Shown: positions 36,440 to 46,877 of the stretch, piece after piece | Position numbering within the stretch: the first letter of the stretch is position 1 | Layout of the letters: every line of letters begins with the position of its first letter | Source: Vaginella massiliensis | GTDB lineage: Bacteria > Bacteroidota > Bacteroidia > Flavobacteriales > Weeksellaceae | NCBI RefSeq assembly: GCF_900089075.1 | Contig: NZ_LT593747.1 | Coordinates: 1 to 64,000, forward strand | Reading direction: 5' to 3' | DNA: 64,000 nucleotides | Made by a program: the position numbers and the translations under genes | The notes under the pieces: generated by a model | What the model was told of the DNA's origin: nothing | Database searches by the model: none | What the model saw: the letters and a program-made list of their open reading frames with translations, nothing else

Positions 36440-36901
36440 ATGATAAGAGAAGATTTAACCATAGATTATTTATTACGAACAACTTGGCTTACGGTTCAGA
36501 AAATGTACAACGAACAAGCGAGTCAATACAATTCGACCATGGTTTATGCCTTTACCTTGCTTTCTATCGATCCGAAAGGCGGAACGCCGAGCACCTCGCT
36601 CGGGCCCAAAATGGGGATAGAACCTACGAGTTTGTCTAGAACGCTGAATAGGCTCGAAGACCGTGGACTGATAGTACGCGTCCCGAATCCGGAAGATGGG
36701 CGAAGTGTTTTGGTGACACTCACCGAGGAGGGCTTGAGGATGCGTAATATTTCGAAAGAAACCGTTTTACAATTCAACACAATAATTACCGAGAATATCG
36801 ATCCAGAGAAACTAAAAATCTTTTTGGAGGTGATGCTCGATATCAATCGTTTAATTTCTGATAAAAAAATATTTAAGAACAATTATGAGAAGACACATTA
36901 A
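36440..36901 (+). CDS. MarR family transcriptional regulator of beta-oxidation genes
   Basis: A 153-residue winged-helix regulator. The HTH region (GPKMGIEPTSLSRTLNRLEDRGLIVRVPNPEDGRSVLVTLTEEG, about residues 56-100) is typical of MarR. The start at 36440 (MIREDLTIDYLLRTTW) follows the -7 box at a good distance; the in-frame start at 36419 would lie inside the promoter. The gene overlaps fadN by 17 bp. It probably represses its own operon through the palindrome and is released by a fatty acyl-CoA; the ligand is inference. Confidence 0.88.
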   Translation: MIREDLTIDYLLRTTWLTVQKMYNEQASQYNSTMVYAFTLLSIDPKGGTPSTSLGPKMGIEPTSLSRTLNRLEDRGLIVRVPNPEDGRSVLVTLTEEGLRMRNISKETVLQFNTIITENIDPEKLKIFLEVMLDINRLISDKKIFKNNYEKTH

Positions 36902-39284
36902 ACACGTTACCGTTTTAGGATCTGGTGTAATGGGCTCTGGGATTGCTTGTCATTTGGCAGGAATCGGAGTCGAAGTCTTGATGCTGGATATGGTTCCTCG
37001 TGAATTAACAGCAGAACAACAGGCAAAAGGATTGACTTTAGAGTCTAAAGCAGTTCGCAATAGCATTGCACAAGGACATTTGGATTATGCTTTGAAGAGC
37101 AATCCATCACCTATTTACGATAAAGCATTTGCTTCGCGTATTACCGTAGGTAATTTTGACGATGATTTAGAAAAAATCAAAAATTCTGATTGGGTGATCG
37201 AAGTAATCATCGAACGTTTAGACATCAAACAGTCGATGTTCGAAAAAGTAGATCAATTCCGCAAACCAGGCACATTGGTAACCTCTAATACCTCTGGTAT
37301 CCCAATCAAATTGATGTCGGAAGGTCGTTCGGAAGATTTTCAAAAACATTTCTGTGGTACGCATTTCTTCAATCCGCCACGATATTTAAAACTATTCGAG
37401 ATCATTCCAGGTCCAAAAACAGATCAAACGGTTATCGATTTCTTCCAAGATTATGCGTCACGCTTCTTAGGAAAAACGCCGGTGATATGTAAAGATACGC
37501 CAGGCTTCATTGGAAACCGAATTGGGGTTTACTACATGGCAATGGTAATGCAATTGGCAGAAGAATTAGGATTGACGATAGAAGAAACCGATACGTTGAC
37601 TGGTTCTATTTTGGGACGTCCAAAAACCGGAACTTTCAAATTGGGAGATTTGGTCGGATTGGATACTGCATACAATGTAACCAAAGGTTTGCAACAAAAC
37701 GCTCCGCACGATGAAATGATTCAAGGTGTGAAAGAATCGAAAGTATTGAACTTTTTGACGGAGAATAAATTCTTGGGAGACAAATCGGGAAAAGGATTTT
37801 ATTATAAAGAAAAAGACAAAGAAGGAAATACCAACCGATTCGCATTAGACTTAAAAACATTAGAATATCGTCCGCTCGAAAGAGGAAACGTCCCTGCAGT
37901 GGAAACTGCAAAACAGGCTGGATCTACTAAAAACAAATTGGCTACATTATTGAAAGCCGAAGGAAAACACGGTGATTTGATTCGTAAACATTTTGCATCA
38001 TTGTTCGCCTATGTTTCGCAACGCGTTCCAGAAATTACCGACACACTTTATCCAATAGACGACGCTATTCGCACGGGTTATGCTTGGAAGTATGGACCAT
38101 TCCAAACTTGGGATTATGTAGGACTTACAAAGGGAATCGAGCTGGTAGAAGCAGAAGGTTACCAAGTAGCAGATTGGGTGAAAGAAATGGCAGCTTCGGG
38201 AGCAGAATCTTTCTACAAGGTAGAAGATGGAAAAACATTGTTCTACAACCAAATGACCAAAACCTATGAGCCAATCCCAGGTCAAGATGCGTTCATTATT
38301 TTAGATAATATTCGTCCGACCAAAGAAATTTGGAAAAACAACGAAGCCTCTATCCAAGATTTGGGCGACGGCATCATCAACTTAGAATTCCGTTCGAAAA
38401 TGAACTCTTTAGGTGGTGGCGTTCTACAAGGCATCAACAAAGCAATCGATTTGGCAGAGAAAGATTACAGAGGTTTGGTCATCGGAAATCAAGCCGATAA
38501 TTTTTCTGTCGGAGCTAATTTGGCGATGATCATGATGATGGCAGCTGAGCAAGATTGGTACGATCTGAATCTGGCAATCAAAATGTTCCAAGATACCATG
38601 ATGCGCGTTCGCTATTCTGCCATTCCGGTAGTTGTAGCACCGCACGGAATGACCTTAGGTGGAGGATGTGAAATCACGATGCATGCAGACAAAGTTGTCG
38701 CAGCTGCCGAGACCTATATTGGATTGGTAGAGGTAGGAGTCGGACTCATCCCTGGAGGTGGCGGATCGAAAGAATTCACACTTCGTGCAGCCAAAAATGT
38801 TTTGAAAGACGACGTAAAAACCAATCATTTACGAGATGCTTTCATGAATATTGCCATGGCAAAAGTGGCAACCTCTGCGTATGAGGCAAAAAATATGGGC
38901 ATCATCCGTGATCAAGACATCATTGTAGTCGATAAAGATCGCCAGATAGCAGAAGCCAAAAAACATGCAATCATCATGGCAGAGGCAGGCTACACACAAC
39001 CAATCAGACAGAAAGTGAAAGTATTAGGACGCGAAGCACAAGGGATGTTCTACGTAGGTACAGATCAATTGGTTGCAGGACGTTATGCATCTGACCACGA
39101 CCGTTTGATTGCGAATAAATTAGGATATGTCATGACAGGAGGAAACTTGTCTGAAGCTACAGAAGTGTCAGAGCAATATTTGTTAGATTTAGAAAGAGAA
39201 GTATTCTTGTCGCTTTGTGGTGAAAGAAAAACATTAGAGCGTATCCAACACATGTTAAAAACAGGTAAACCATTAAGAAACTAA
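36885..39284 (+). CDS. fadN: 3-hydroxyacyl-CoA dehydrogenase / enoyl-CoA hydratase (FadN-like)
   Basis: A 799-residue fusion that hydrates trans-2-enoyl-CoA and oxidises the 3-hydroxy product. The dehydrogenase part is N-terminal (Rossmann motif VLGSGVMGSGIACHLAG at about 9-25, DTPGFIGNRIG near 210), and the crotonase part is C-terminal (GGGCEITMHADKVVAA and GVGLIPGGGGSKEF, about 590-640). This order is reversed compared with E. coli FadB and matches Bacillus FadN (YusL). fadA follows 3 bp later and fadE after that, the same order as Bacillus fadNAE. Confidence 0.93.
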   Translation: MRRHIKHVTVLGSGVMGSGIACHLAGIGVEVLMLDMVPRELTAEQQAKGLTLESKAVRNSIAQGHLDYALKSNPSPIYDKAFASRITVGNFDDDLEKIKNSDWVIEVIIERLDIKQSMFEKVDQFRKPGTLVTSNTSGIPIKLMSEGRSEDFQKHFCGTHFFNPPRYLKLFEIIPGPKTDQTVIDFFQDYASRFLGKTPVICKDTPGFIGNRIGVYYMAMVMQLAEELGLTIEETDTLTGSILGRPKTGTFKLGDLVGLDTAYNVTKGLQQNAPHDEMIQGVKESKVLNFLTENKFLGDKSGKGFYYKEKDKEGNTNRFALDLKTLEYRPLERGNVPAVETAKQAGSTKNKLATLLKAEGKHGDLIRKHFASLFAYVSQRVPEITDTLYPIDDAIRTGYAWKYGPFQTWDYVGLTKGIELVEAEGYQVADWVKEMAASGAESFYKVEDGKTLFYNQMTKTYEPIPGQDAFIILDNIRPTKEIWKNNEASIQDLGDGIINLEFRSKMNSLGGGVLQGINKAIDLAEKDYRGLVIGNQADNFSVGANLAMIMMMAAEQDWYDLNLAIKMFQDTMMRVRYSAIPVVVAPHGMTLGGGCEITMHADKVVAAAETYIGLVEVGVGLIPGGGGSKEFTLRAAKNVLKDDVKTNHLRDAFMNIAMAKVATSAYEAKNMGIIRDQDIIVVDKDRQIAEAKKHAIIMAEAGYTQPIRQKVKVLGREAQGMFYVGTDQLVAGRYASDHDRLIANKLGYVMTGGNLSEATEVSEQYLLDLEREVFLSLCGERKTLERIQHMLKTGKPLRN

Positions 39285-39287
39285 AAA

Positions 39288-40469
39288 ATGAAACAAGCAT
39301 ATATAGTAACAGGATATAGAACCGCAGTAGGAAAAGCTCCAAAAGGAACCTTGCGTTTTACGCGTCCAGACGATATGGCAGCGGTAGTCATCAAACGTTT
39401 GATGCAAGACCTCCCGAATCTAGACCCAGCACGTGTCGATGATATGATCGTAGGATGTGCAATGCCCGAAGCAGAACAAGGCTTGAATATGGCTCGTCTG
39501 ATCTCGTTGATGGGATTGAGTACAGATAAAGTACCTGGTGTTACAGTAAACCGTTATTGTGCATCTGGTTCTGAAGCCATCGCCTTGGCAGCTGCCAAAA
39601 TCAGAACAGGCATGGCAGAATGCATCATCGCTGGTGGTGCAGAATCGATGTCGTACATCCCGATGGGAGGGTATAAACCAATTCCGGAAACCGATACCGC
39701 AAAAGATCATCCAGATTATTATTGGGGTATGGGTTTGACAGCCGAAGCAGTAGCAAACGAGTACAATGTTTCTCGCGAAGCTCAAGACGAATTTGCATTT
39801 CATTCGCATCAAAAAGCATTGAAAGCTTTAGCAGATAATAAATTCGATTCGCAAATCGTACCCATCGAAGTCGATTATAATTTCTTAGACGCAAACGAGA
39901 AAGTACAAACCAAAAAAATCACCTTCAAACAAGACGAAGGACCACGCGCCGATACTTCTCTCGAAGGTCTAGCAAAACTACGTCCCGTTTTTGCAAACGG
40001 AGGATCGGTAACAGCTGGTAACTCATCGCAAATGTCTGATGGAGCAGCCTTTGTGATGGTCATGTCAGAAGATATGGTAAAAGAATTGGGATTAGAGCCA
40101 GTCGCTCGCTTGGTTTCTTATGCCACTGTTGGTCTTGCTCCGCGTATCATGGGAATGGGACCTTTGTATGCGATTCCTAAAGCATTGGAGCAAGCAGGAT
40201 TGCAATTACAAGATATCGATTTGTTCGAGTTGAATGAAGCATTCGCATCACAATCGGTAGCCATTTTGCGTGAACTGAACATGGATACGTCTAAAGTAAA
40301 CGTAAACGGTGGAGCAATTGCATTGGGTCACCCACTCGGATGTACCGGAACCAAATTAACCGTTCAATTGCTGAACGAAATGGAACTACGCAAATCAAAA
40401 TATGGTATGGTAACCATGTGCGTAGGAACCGGACAAGGAGCAGCCTCAATTTTCGAATATTTAAAATAA
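39288..40469 (+). CDS. fadA: acetyl-CoA acyltransferase (3-ketoacyl-CoA thiolase)
   Basis: A 393-residue thiolase that cleaves 3-ketoacyl-CoA with CoA. The nucleophilic Cys is in VNRYCASGSEAIALA, the His in NGGAIALGHPLGCTGTK, and the second Cys in TMCVGTGQGAASIFE. It acts as the partner of the FadN-like enzyme encoded 3 bp upstream. A strong terminator hairpin lies directly behind it. Confidence 0.95.
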   Translation: MKQAYIVTGYRTAVGKAPKGTLRFTRPDDMAAVVIKRLMQDLPNLDPARVDDMIVGCAMPEAEQGLNMARLISLMGLSTDKVPGVTVNRYCASGSEAIALAAAKIRTGMAECIIAGGAESMSYIPMGGYKPIPETDTAKDHPDYYWGMGLTAEAVANEYNVSREAQDEFAFHSHQKALKALADNKFDSQIVPIEVDYNFLDANEKVQTKKITFKQDEGPRADTSLEGLAKLRPVFANGGSVTAGNSSQMSDGAAFVMVMSEDMVKELGLEPVARLVSYATVGLAPRIMGMGPLYAIPKALEQAGLQLQDIDLFELNEAFASQSVAILRELNMDTSKVNVNGGAIALGHPLGCTGTKLTVQLLNEMELRKSKYGMVTMCVGTGQGAASIFEYLK

Positions 40470-40477
40470 AACTCACG

Positions 40478-40519
40478 CTTAGACTGTTCATCACAGCTTG
40501 CAACAGTCTAAGTTTTTTT
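40478..40519 (+). terminator. terminator between fadA and fadE
   Basis: An 11-bp perfect stem (CTTAGACTGTT / AACAGTCTAAG) with a 13-nt loop is followed by seven T. It lies inside what is otherwise one operon, so it should lower expression of the acyl-CoA dehydrogenase relative to fadNA. Confidence 0.9.
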
Positions 40520-40544
40520 AATCAAAATAAAACTTTAAAATCTT

Positions 40545-42341
40545 ATGTCAACAAATAACAACAGGCTAGTAGGAGGTGAATTCTTAGTGAAAGATCTAAC
40601 TTGGGAGAACATCTTTACACACGAAGACTTTTCAGAAGAGCAACGCATGATTTTAGAATCTGCTCGTGAATTCATCGATAAAGAAGTGGTGCCACACAAA
40701 CACCAAATCGAGAAAAAAGATTACGCATTGATTCAGAGTTTGATGCGAAAATTAGGCGAATTGGGAATGTTAGGAATTTCGGTTCCAGCTGAATACGGCG
40801 GAATGGGAATGGGATTCGTCACCACCATGATGGTTTGTGATTATATATCTGGTGCAACAGGTTCACTAGCAACAGCTTACGGTGCGCATACGGGAATCGG
40901 TACTATGCCAATTTCGCTTTATGGAACAGAAGAGCAAAAACAAAAATATTTACCAAAATTGGCTACAGGTGAATGGTTTGCATCATACTGCCTTACAGAG
41001 CCCGACGCAGGTTCTGATGCGAATTCTGGTAAAACAAAAGCACGTTTGTCTGATGATGGAACACACTACATCATCACCGGACAAAAAATGTGGATCACCA
41101 ACGCCGGATTTGCAGACCTGTTCATTGTATTTGCACGCATCGATGACGACAAAAATATCACCGGTTTCATCGTAGAAAAAGGAGCAGAAGGTATGTCGTT
41201 GGGTGAAGAAGAAGACAAATTAGGAATCGTTTCTTCATCAACTCGTCAGGTTTTCTTCAACGAGGTAAAAGTACCAGTAGAAAATCTTTTAGGAGAACGC
41301 AACGGTGGATTTAAAATCGCAATGAACGCGCTCAATGTCGGACGTATCAAATTGGGTGCAGCTTGTTTAGACGCACAACGTAGAATTTTATCTAACGCAA
41401 TCAATTATTCTACCGAGCGCAAACAATTTGGTGTATCGATCAATACATTTGGTGCAATCAAAGAAAAATTAGCAGATATGGCAGTTGCTGCCTTCACCTC
41501 AGAAGCAGGAGCTTACAGAGCGGCAAAAGATGTAGAAGATGCAATTGCAGATAATCTAGCGGCAGGAATGCCACACAACGAAGCAGAGTTGAAAGGGATC
41601 GAAGAATACGCTATCGAAGCATCGATCTTGAAAGTTTGGATTTCCGAAGCTTCTCAAGTTTCGGCAGATTTGGGTATCCAAATATACGGCGGAATGGGCT
41701 ATTCTAAAGAAATGCCAATGGAGGCAGCTTGGCGAGATGCACGCATCTCCAGAATCTACGAAGGTACAAACGAAATCAATTCGCTTTTATGCGTATCGAT
41801 GTTGGTAAAACGAGCGTTCAAAGGTAAAGTAGACCTGATGACGCCAGCGATGAATGTGGCCAATGAATTGATGTCGATTCCATCTTTCGACGTGCCAGAT
41901 TATACCGAATTATTTGCACAAGAGAAAGAAATTATCGCAAACCTTAAAAAAGCATTCTTCATGGTTGCTGGTTCTGCGTTACAAAAATTTGGAGCAGATT
42001 TGGAGCAACACCAACAATTGATTTTAGCTGCTTCGCACATTATGCAAGAAATTTACATGGTAGAATCTGCATTGTTGCGTGCAGAAAAGCTCGCTAAAGA
42101 AAAAGGAGAGGATGCTGCTGCAAACGCTATCAAATTGGTACAATTACAACTGTTCAAATCGGTAGAGATTATAAAAACAGAAGCAACTCGTGGTATTGTT
42201 TCTTTTGCAGAAGGAGACGAACAGCGCATGATGCTTTCTGGACTTAGAAGATTCACACGTTACAACGAATATCCAAACGTTGTGAATTTGAAAACAGAAA
42301 TTGCAGATTTCTTGATCGCAGAAAATCAATACACATTCTAA
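40545..42341 (+). CDS. fadE: acyl-CoA dehydrogenase (FadE/YusJ-type)
   Basis: A 598-residue flavin enzyme that introduces the 2,3 double bond into acyl-CoA. The core (about 30-420) shows CLTEPDAGSDANS, the WITNAG segment of the FAD site, and YGGMGYSKEMPMEAAWRDARISRIYEGTNEI with the catalytic Glu region. The C-terminal ~170 residues are the extra helical domain found in Bacillus YusJ and VLCAD-like enzymes. I see no promoter between the fadA terminator and the gene, so it probably depends on read-through. Confidence 0.93.
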   Translation: MSTNNNRLVGGEFLVKDLTWENIFTHEDFSEEQRMILESAREFIDKEVVPHKHQIEKKDYALIQSLMRKLGELGMLGISVPAEYGGMGMGFVTTMMVCDYISGATGSLATAYGAHTGIGTMPISLYGTEEQKQKYLPKLATGEWFASYCLTEPDAGSDANSGKTKARLSDDGTHYIITGQKMWITNAGFADLFIVFARIDDDKNITGFIVEKGAEGMSLGEEEDKLGIVSSSTRQVFFNEVKVPVENLLGERNGGFKIAMNALNVGRIKLGAACLDAQRRILSNAINYSTERKQFGVSINTFGAIKEKLADMAVAAFTSEAGAYRAAKDVEDAIADNLAAGMPHNEAELKGIEEYAIEASILKVWISEASQVSADLGIQIYGGMGYSKEMPMEAAWRDARISRIYEGTNEINSLLCVSMLVKRAFKGKVDLMTPAMNVANELMSIPSFDVPDYTELFAQEKEIIANLKKAFFMVAGSALQKFGADLEQHQQLILAASHIMQEIYMVESALLRAEKLAKEKGEDAAANAIKLVQLQLFKSVEIIKTEATRGIVSFAEGDEQRMMLSGLRRFTRYNEYPNVVNLKTEIADFLIAENQYTF

Positions 42342-42531
42342 TCGAACATTTGATTCAGATTATAATAAAATAAAAATAGTTTTAATCAAAAGCATTCCTT
42401 TGGAGAGCTTTTTCTCGAATTATTGAGAAATTAAGCTCAATTGGTACAATATTTGATGATACGAACACAAGTGCTATTCTTTATCATAAGTTAGTTGAGT
42501 TTTCATGGTACTTAAGTTTTAGTAGAGAGAG

Positions 42532-42561
42532 CCTTAACCGTTACTGGTTAAGGTTTTTTTT
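42532..42561 (+). terminator. terminator of the fad operon
   Basis: An 8-bp stem (CCTTAACC / GGTTAAGG) with a GTTACT loop and eight T. Confidence 0.88.
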
Positions 42562-42816
42562 GTTTTTAAATAATTCATAATCAATGAAATAATGTTATAA
42601 AAAAGGTTTTTAAAGACTTTTTTTATGGTGCAAATTTCATAATTTTTATAGATTATCGGCGAAGCGCGAGTGAACAATGCCAAAATCTTGTTGCTCAATT
42701 CGGACAAATCGATCAAAGAAAAAATTGAAGACCTGAAAGAAGAATATTACAAAAAAATTAAAGCTGAGGATTAGAAAAAAATAGCAATTCAACTATTTTT
42801 CAATAAATGATATAAA

Positions 42817-42844
42817 GACAGTCTTTTGTAGACTGCCTTTTTTT
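42817..42844 (+). terminator. terminator behind a gene remnant
   Basis: The stem CAGTCT / AGACTG with a TTTGT loop is followed by CCTTTTTTT. It would have ended the gene whose last codons remain at 42655-42774. Confidence 0.7.
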
Positions 42845-43034
42845 ATTGAACTATTTTGACAAGCAAGATTGTCCAACTATCTAAACCTCTTTTGTGTAGG
42901 ATAAATATTTTTTCGCCTTTCAAGATGTAAATCGAAAAGTGAATGATTTTTTTGTAAATTGAATCCATCTTTTTAAGATTCGGTTTGTTTGTAAAAAAAC
43001 ATTCAACCTATCTTTACCAAATTATCAGACATTT

Positions 43035-44969
43035 ATGATTTCACAATTATTCAGAAAAAAATCAGTCGAAAAAATACTAGCTGAATCGCAATCGGGCTCA
43101 AACGAAATGAAACGAAGCTTGCGGACACGAGATTTGGTGGGGTTTGGAATCGCTGCAATTATAGGAGCTGGAATTTTCAGTACCATTGGACGAGCGAGTT
43201 ACGAAGGTGGCCCAGCCGTCATCTTTCTCTTTATTTTCACGGCTATTGCATGTGCCTTCACAGCTTTTGCTTACGCCGAATTTGCGTCGTTAGTTCCAGT
43301 TTCCGGAAGCGCTTATACCTACAGTTACGTCGCATTTGGCGAATTGTATGCGTGGATCATCGGTTGGGCACTCATCATGGAATACGCTATCGGAAATATT
43401 GTGTTGGCAATCTCCTGGAGCGATTATTTCACAACCTTGCTTTCTGGCATCGGACTTCATCTGCCCGAGTGGATGACAATGGATTATTTTACAGCCAAAG
43501 AAGGACATCGCATCATATCGGAACAATTGACCAAAGGCTACACCTTAGAAGGTTTACAATCGACAGCTTTTGCGCAAGATATTCCTAAATATTTGGCTTT
43601 CGAGCATGCTCCTCAAATCGGTTTTCACCTTGTGGTGGATTTACCCGCATTGTTGATTACTTTTCTGATTACTGCCTTGGTTTATAGAGGGATCAACGAA
43701 TCTCGCAAAATGAGCAATCTCATGGTTATTTTGAAGGTGTCGGTAGTGCTTCTCGTGATTGTGGTTGGATTTTTTTATGTAAATCCAGATAACTGGAATC
43801 CCTTTGCGCCTAATGGAATCACGGGTGTTTTGGCCGGTGTGAGTTCGGTTTTCTTTGCTTATATTGGTTTTGATGCAATCAGTACCACCGCCGAAGAGTG
43901 CGTAGATCCGAAAAGAGATTTGCCGAAAGGAATTTTCTTATCCATTATCATTTGTACGGTTTTGTATGTTTTGATTGCTTTGGTCATCACCGGTTTGGTT
44001 CATTATTCTGAACTGAATGTTGGCGATCCTTTAGCCTACGTCTTCGAACGTGTACAAGATCTGAAATGGTTATCGGGAATCATTGCTGTTTCTGCGGTAA
44101 TTGCCATGGCGAGTGTGTTTGTGGTATTTCAGATCGGGCAACCTCGAATTTGGATGACCATGTCGAGAGATGGCTTGTTACCAAAACGCTTTTCTACCAT
44201 TCATCCAAAATACAAAACGCCTTCTTTTGCAACCATTTTCACGGGTTTTGTCGTAGGAATTCCCATTCTTTTTACCGATCTCGAATTGGTGGTAGACGCC
44301 TGTTCTATTGGGACATTATTTGCATTTGTCTTGGTCTGCGCTGCAGTTTTACGATTAGATGCCAACCCCAATGCGATGCGAGGCAGCTTCAGAACGCCTT
44401 TTATCGATGCCAAATACATCATGCCTCTTATTACCCTCGTGATTGTTTTGATTTGTACGACGGTTTTGAAAAAAGAAACGCAAACCTTTTTCAGTCAACA
44501 ACCTCAACCAATGCCAGTGGAGCTATTTGTAGCATCTTTGAATCCTAAAGAAATAAAAGATTCGCAGTCGATGTTGACCGAAATGAGCAACCACGAGATT
44601 AGCCATTTAGACGTTTACCTCGATTCGCTGTCTGATGACGAATACGCACTTACCTTGGAACGATTGCCTGTAGATGAATTGAAAAAATATGAAAGCGGTT
44701 GGGATTTATTCAAACACAAAATACCGATGTATATCTTTTTTGTCATCTATCTTTATATGTTGGTGCGTTCGTTTTTCAAAAAAACATCCATGATTCCTTT
44801 GGCAGGGATGCTGTGTTGCTTTTATATGATGGCACAATTGGGAATCAAAAATTGGATAATTTTTATCATTTGGCTACTTATCGGGCTCAGTATTTATTTT
44901 ATTTACGGTTTTAAGCACAGTAAATTAAAAAATGATGAGCATGCTGAAAACACTAATATTTCTGGATAA
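43035..44969 (+). CDS. APC-family amino acid permease (CAT type)
   Basis: A 644-residue inner-membrane transporter with about 14 hydrophobic segments. The first helix has the APC motif LVGFGIAAIIGAGIFSTIG, and FFAYIGFDAISTTAEECVDPKRDLPKGI is typical of cationic amino acid transporters. A soluble loop of about 100 residues (near 485-580, rich in Glu, Asp and Ser) interrupts the C-terminal helices; it lies between LVIVLICTTVLKK and IPMYIFFVIYLYMLV. Such an insert is seen in several Bacteroidota permeases, and its role is unknown. The substrate is probably a basic or neutral amino acid, taken up with protons. The gene stands alone. Confidence 0.9.
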   Translation: MISQLFRKKSVEKILAESQSGSNEMKRSLRTRDLVGFGIAAIIGAGIFSTIGRASYEGGPAVIFLFIFTAIACAFTAFAYAEFASLVPVSGSAYTYSYVAFGELYAWIIGWALIMEYAIGNIVLAISWSDYFTTLLSGIGLHLPEWMTMDYFTAKEGHRIISEQLTKGYTLEGLQSTAFAQDIPKYLAFEHAPQIGFHLVVDLPALLITFLITALVYRGINESRKMSNLMVILKVSVVLLVIVVGFFYVNPDNWNPFAPNGITGVLAGVSSVFFAYIGFDAISTTAEECVDPKRDLPKGIFLSIIICTVLYVLIALVITGLVHYSELNVGDPLAYVFERVQDLKWLSGIIAVSAVIAMASVFVVFQIGQPRIWMTMSRDGLLPKRFSTIHPKYKTPSFATIFTGFVVGIPILFTDLELVVDACSIGTLFAFVLVCAAVLRLDANPNAMRGSFRTPFIDAKYIMPLITLVIVLICTTVLKKETQTFFSQQPQPMPVELFVASLNPKEIKDSQSMLTEMSNHEISHLDVYLDSLSDDEYALTLERLPVDELKKYESGWDLFKHKIPMYIFFVIYLYMLVRSFFKKTSMIPLAGMLCCFYMMAQLGIKNWIIFIIWLLIGLSIYFIYGFKHSKLKNDEHAENTNISG

Positions 44970-45078
44970 AAAAATGTTTTTTATTAACATCATTTAGGTC
45001 ATTTAAAATCAGATTAAAATCATCTTAAATTTAGCTGATCAAAAATTTGATAAACTTCTTTATTTCGCCTCAAAACTA

Positions 45079-45086
45079 TACCTTTG
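45079..45086 (+). promoter_or_regulatory. candidate -7 box of aspS
   Basis: TACCTTTG matches TAnnTTTG and ends 19 bp before the aspS ATG. A -33 TTG at the usual distance is missing. Confidence 0.5.
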
Positions 45087-45105
45087 TGCAATAAATTAAC
45101 GACAA

Positions 45106-46860
45106 ATGTTTAGAACACATACTTGTGGAGAATTAACCCTAGCCAACATCAACGAGAAAGTGACCCTGAGCGGTTGGGTTTCTACCATTCGCGATAAAGG
45201 ATTCATGATATGGATCGATTTACGTGACCGCTACGGCATCATCCAAATTATCTTAGACGAAGATCGATCTTCGAAAACATTGTTCGACACTGCCCGTACG
45301 TTGGGACGTGAATACGTGATTCAAGTAAAAGGTACGGTGATCGAAAGAGCATCAAAAAACCCGAATATCCCAACAGGAGAGATAGAGATTTTGGCAGAAA
45401 ATATCACGATTTTGAACGAATCTGCTCTACCACCATTCACTATTGAAGACCAAACCGACGGTGGAGAAGACATTCGAATGAAATATCGTTATTTAGACAT
45501 TCGTCGAAATCCGGTAAAAGATAAATTAATCTTCCGATCGAAAGTGGCACAAGAAGTACGAAAATATTTGGATGCGCAAGAATTCGTAGAGGTCGAAACT
45601 CCAGTTTTAATCAAATCTACGCCAGAAGGCGCGCGCGACTTCGTTGTCCCATCTCGTATGAATCCAGGTGAATTTTATGCCTTGCCACAATCGCCACAAA
45701 CCTTCAAACAACTGTTGATGGTCGGAGGTTTAGATCGCTATTTTCAAATTGTAAAATGTTTCCGAGACGAAGATTTACGAGCAGACCGTCAGCCAGAATT
45801 TACGCAAATCGACTGCGAAATGTCTTTTGTAGAACAAGAAGACATCATGAACGTTTTTGAAGGCTTAGCGAAACATTTGTTGAAAACTTTCAAAGGCTTA
45901 GAATTCGAACAATTCCCGCGTATGACTTTTGCCGAAGCCATGCGCCGCTACGGAAACGATAAACCAGACATCCGTTTTGGGATGGAATTTGGTGAAATCA
46001 CAGACTTGGCAAAGGGTAAAGATTTCAAAATATTTGACGAGCAAGAATTAATCGTTGGGATCGCAGCCCAAGGATGCAACTCGTACACACGCAAAGACAT
46101 CGACAAACTGATCGAATGGGTACAACGCCCGCAGATAGGAGCAGCAGGATTGGTTTGGGTACGATACAACGAAGACGGAACATTCAAATCATCGGTAGAT
46201 AAATTTTATACGCAAGAAGATTTGGCTGCTTGGGCAGAACGTATGCACGCAAAACCAGGCGATTTGATACTGGTGATGTCGGGTAATACCAACAAAGTTC
46301 GCGCACAATTGTCTGCTTTGCGTATGGAAATGGCAGAACGTTTGGGATTGCGCAACCCAGAAGTTTTTGCACCATTGTGGGTGGTTGATTTTCCTTTGTT
46401 GGAATGGGACGAAGAAACAGAACGTTACCATGCGATGCATCACCCGTTCACCTCTCCCAAACCCGAAGACATGGAATTGATTGATACCAATCCGGGTGAA
46501 GTTCGTGCAAATGCGTATGATTTAGTTTTAAACGGAAACGAAATCGGCGGAGGATCGATTCGTATTTTCGATAAAAATGTTCAGGCGAGAATGTTCGAAT
46601 TATTAGGCTTCACCCCTGAACAAGCTGAAGCACAATTTGGATTCTTAATGAACGCGTTCAGATATGGCGCACCACCACACGGAGGTTTAGCTTTTGGATT
46701 CGACCGTTTTGTATCAATTTTAGACGGTTCAGAAACCATACGCGATTACATTGCATTCCCTAAAAATAATTCGGGTCGTGATGTGATGATCGATGCACCG
46801 TCACCAATTGATGACGCCCAAATGGAAGAATTATTTATAGCGTCGACTTTTCAGAAGTAA
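45106..46860 (+). CDS. aspS: aspartate-tRNA ligase
   Basis: A 584-residue class II synthetase of the bacterial type. It has the N-terminal anticodon-binding OB domain (about 1-105, [23 protein letters not shown]), the catalytic core with motif 2 [20 protein letters not shown], the inserted GAD domain (about 300-400) and motif 3 [14 protein letters not shown] near the C-terminus. The length is normal. A bidirectional terminator follows and separates it from the convergent DUF937 gene. Confidence 0.97.
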   Translation: MFRTHTCGELTLANINEKVTLSGWVSTIRDKGFMIWIDLRDRYGIIQIILDEDRSSKTLFDTARTLGREYVIQVKGTVIERASKNPNIPTGEIEILAENITILNESALPPFTIEDQTDGGEDIRMKYRYLDIRRNPVKDKLIFRSKVAQEVRKYLDAQEFVEVETPVLIKSTPEGARDFVVPSRMNPGEFYALPQSPQTFKQLLMVGGLDRYFQIVKCFRDEDLRADRQPEFTQIDCEMSFVEQEDIMNVFEGLAKHLLKTFKGLEFEQFPRMTFAEAMRRYGNDKPDIRFGMEFGEITDLAKGKDFKIFDEQELIVGIAAQGCNSYTRKDIDKLIEWVQRPQIGAAGLVWVRYNEDGTFKSSVDKFYTQEDLAAWAERMHAKPGDLILVMSGNTNKVRAQLSALRMEMAERLGLRNPEVFAPLWVVDFPLLEWDEETERYHAMHHPFTSPKPEDMELIDTNPGEVRANAYDLVLNGNEIGGGSIRIFDKNVQARMFELLGFTPEQAEAQFGFLMNAFRYGAPPHGGLAFGFDRFVSILDGSETIRDYIAFPKNNSGRDVMIDAPSPIDDAQMEELFIASTFQK

Positions 46861-46877
46861 TAAAAGCGTTAAAGCTC

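Larger units (their letters stand above)
42342..43034. other. intergenic with two terminators and a coding remnant
   Basis: After fadE there is a terminator at 42532-42561 (see separate entry). At 42655-42774 a frame reads GEARVNNAKILLLNSDKSIK, then KEKIEDLKEEYYKKIKAED and a stop. It begins right after a stop codon, so it looks like the last 40 codons of a lost gene. A second hairpin with CC-TTTTTTT follows at 42817-42844. The rest is AT-rich with no feature except TATCTTTA before the permease gene, a weak -7 match. Confidence 0.55.
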
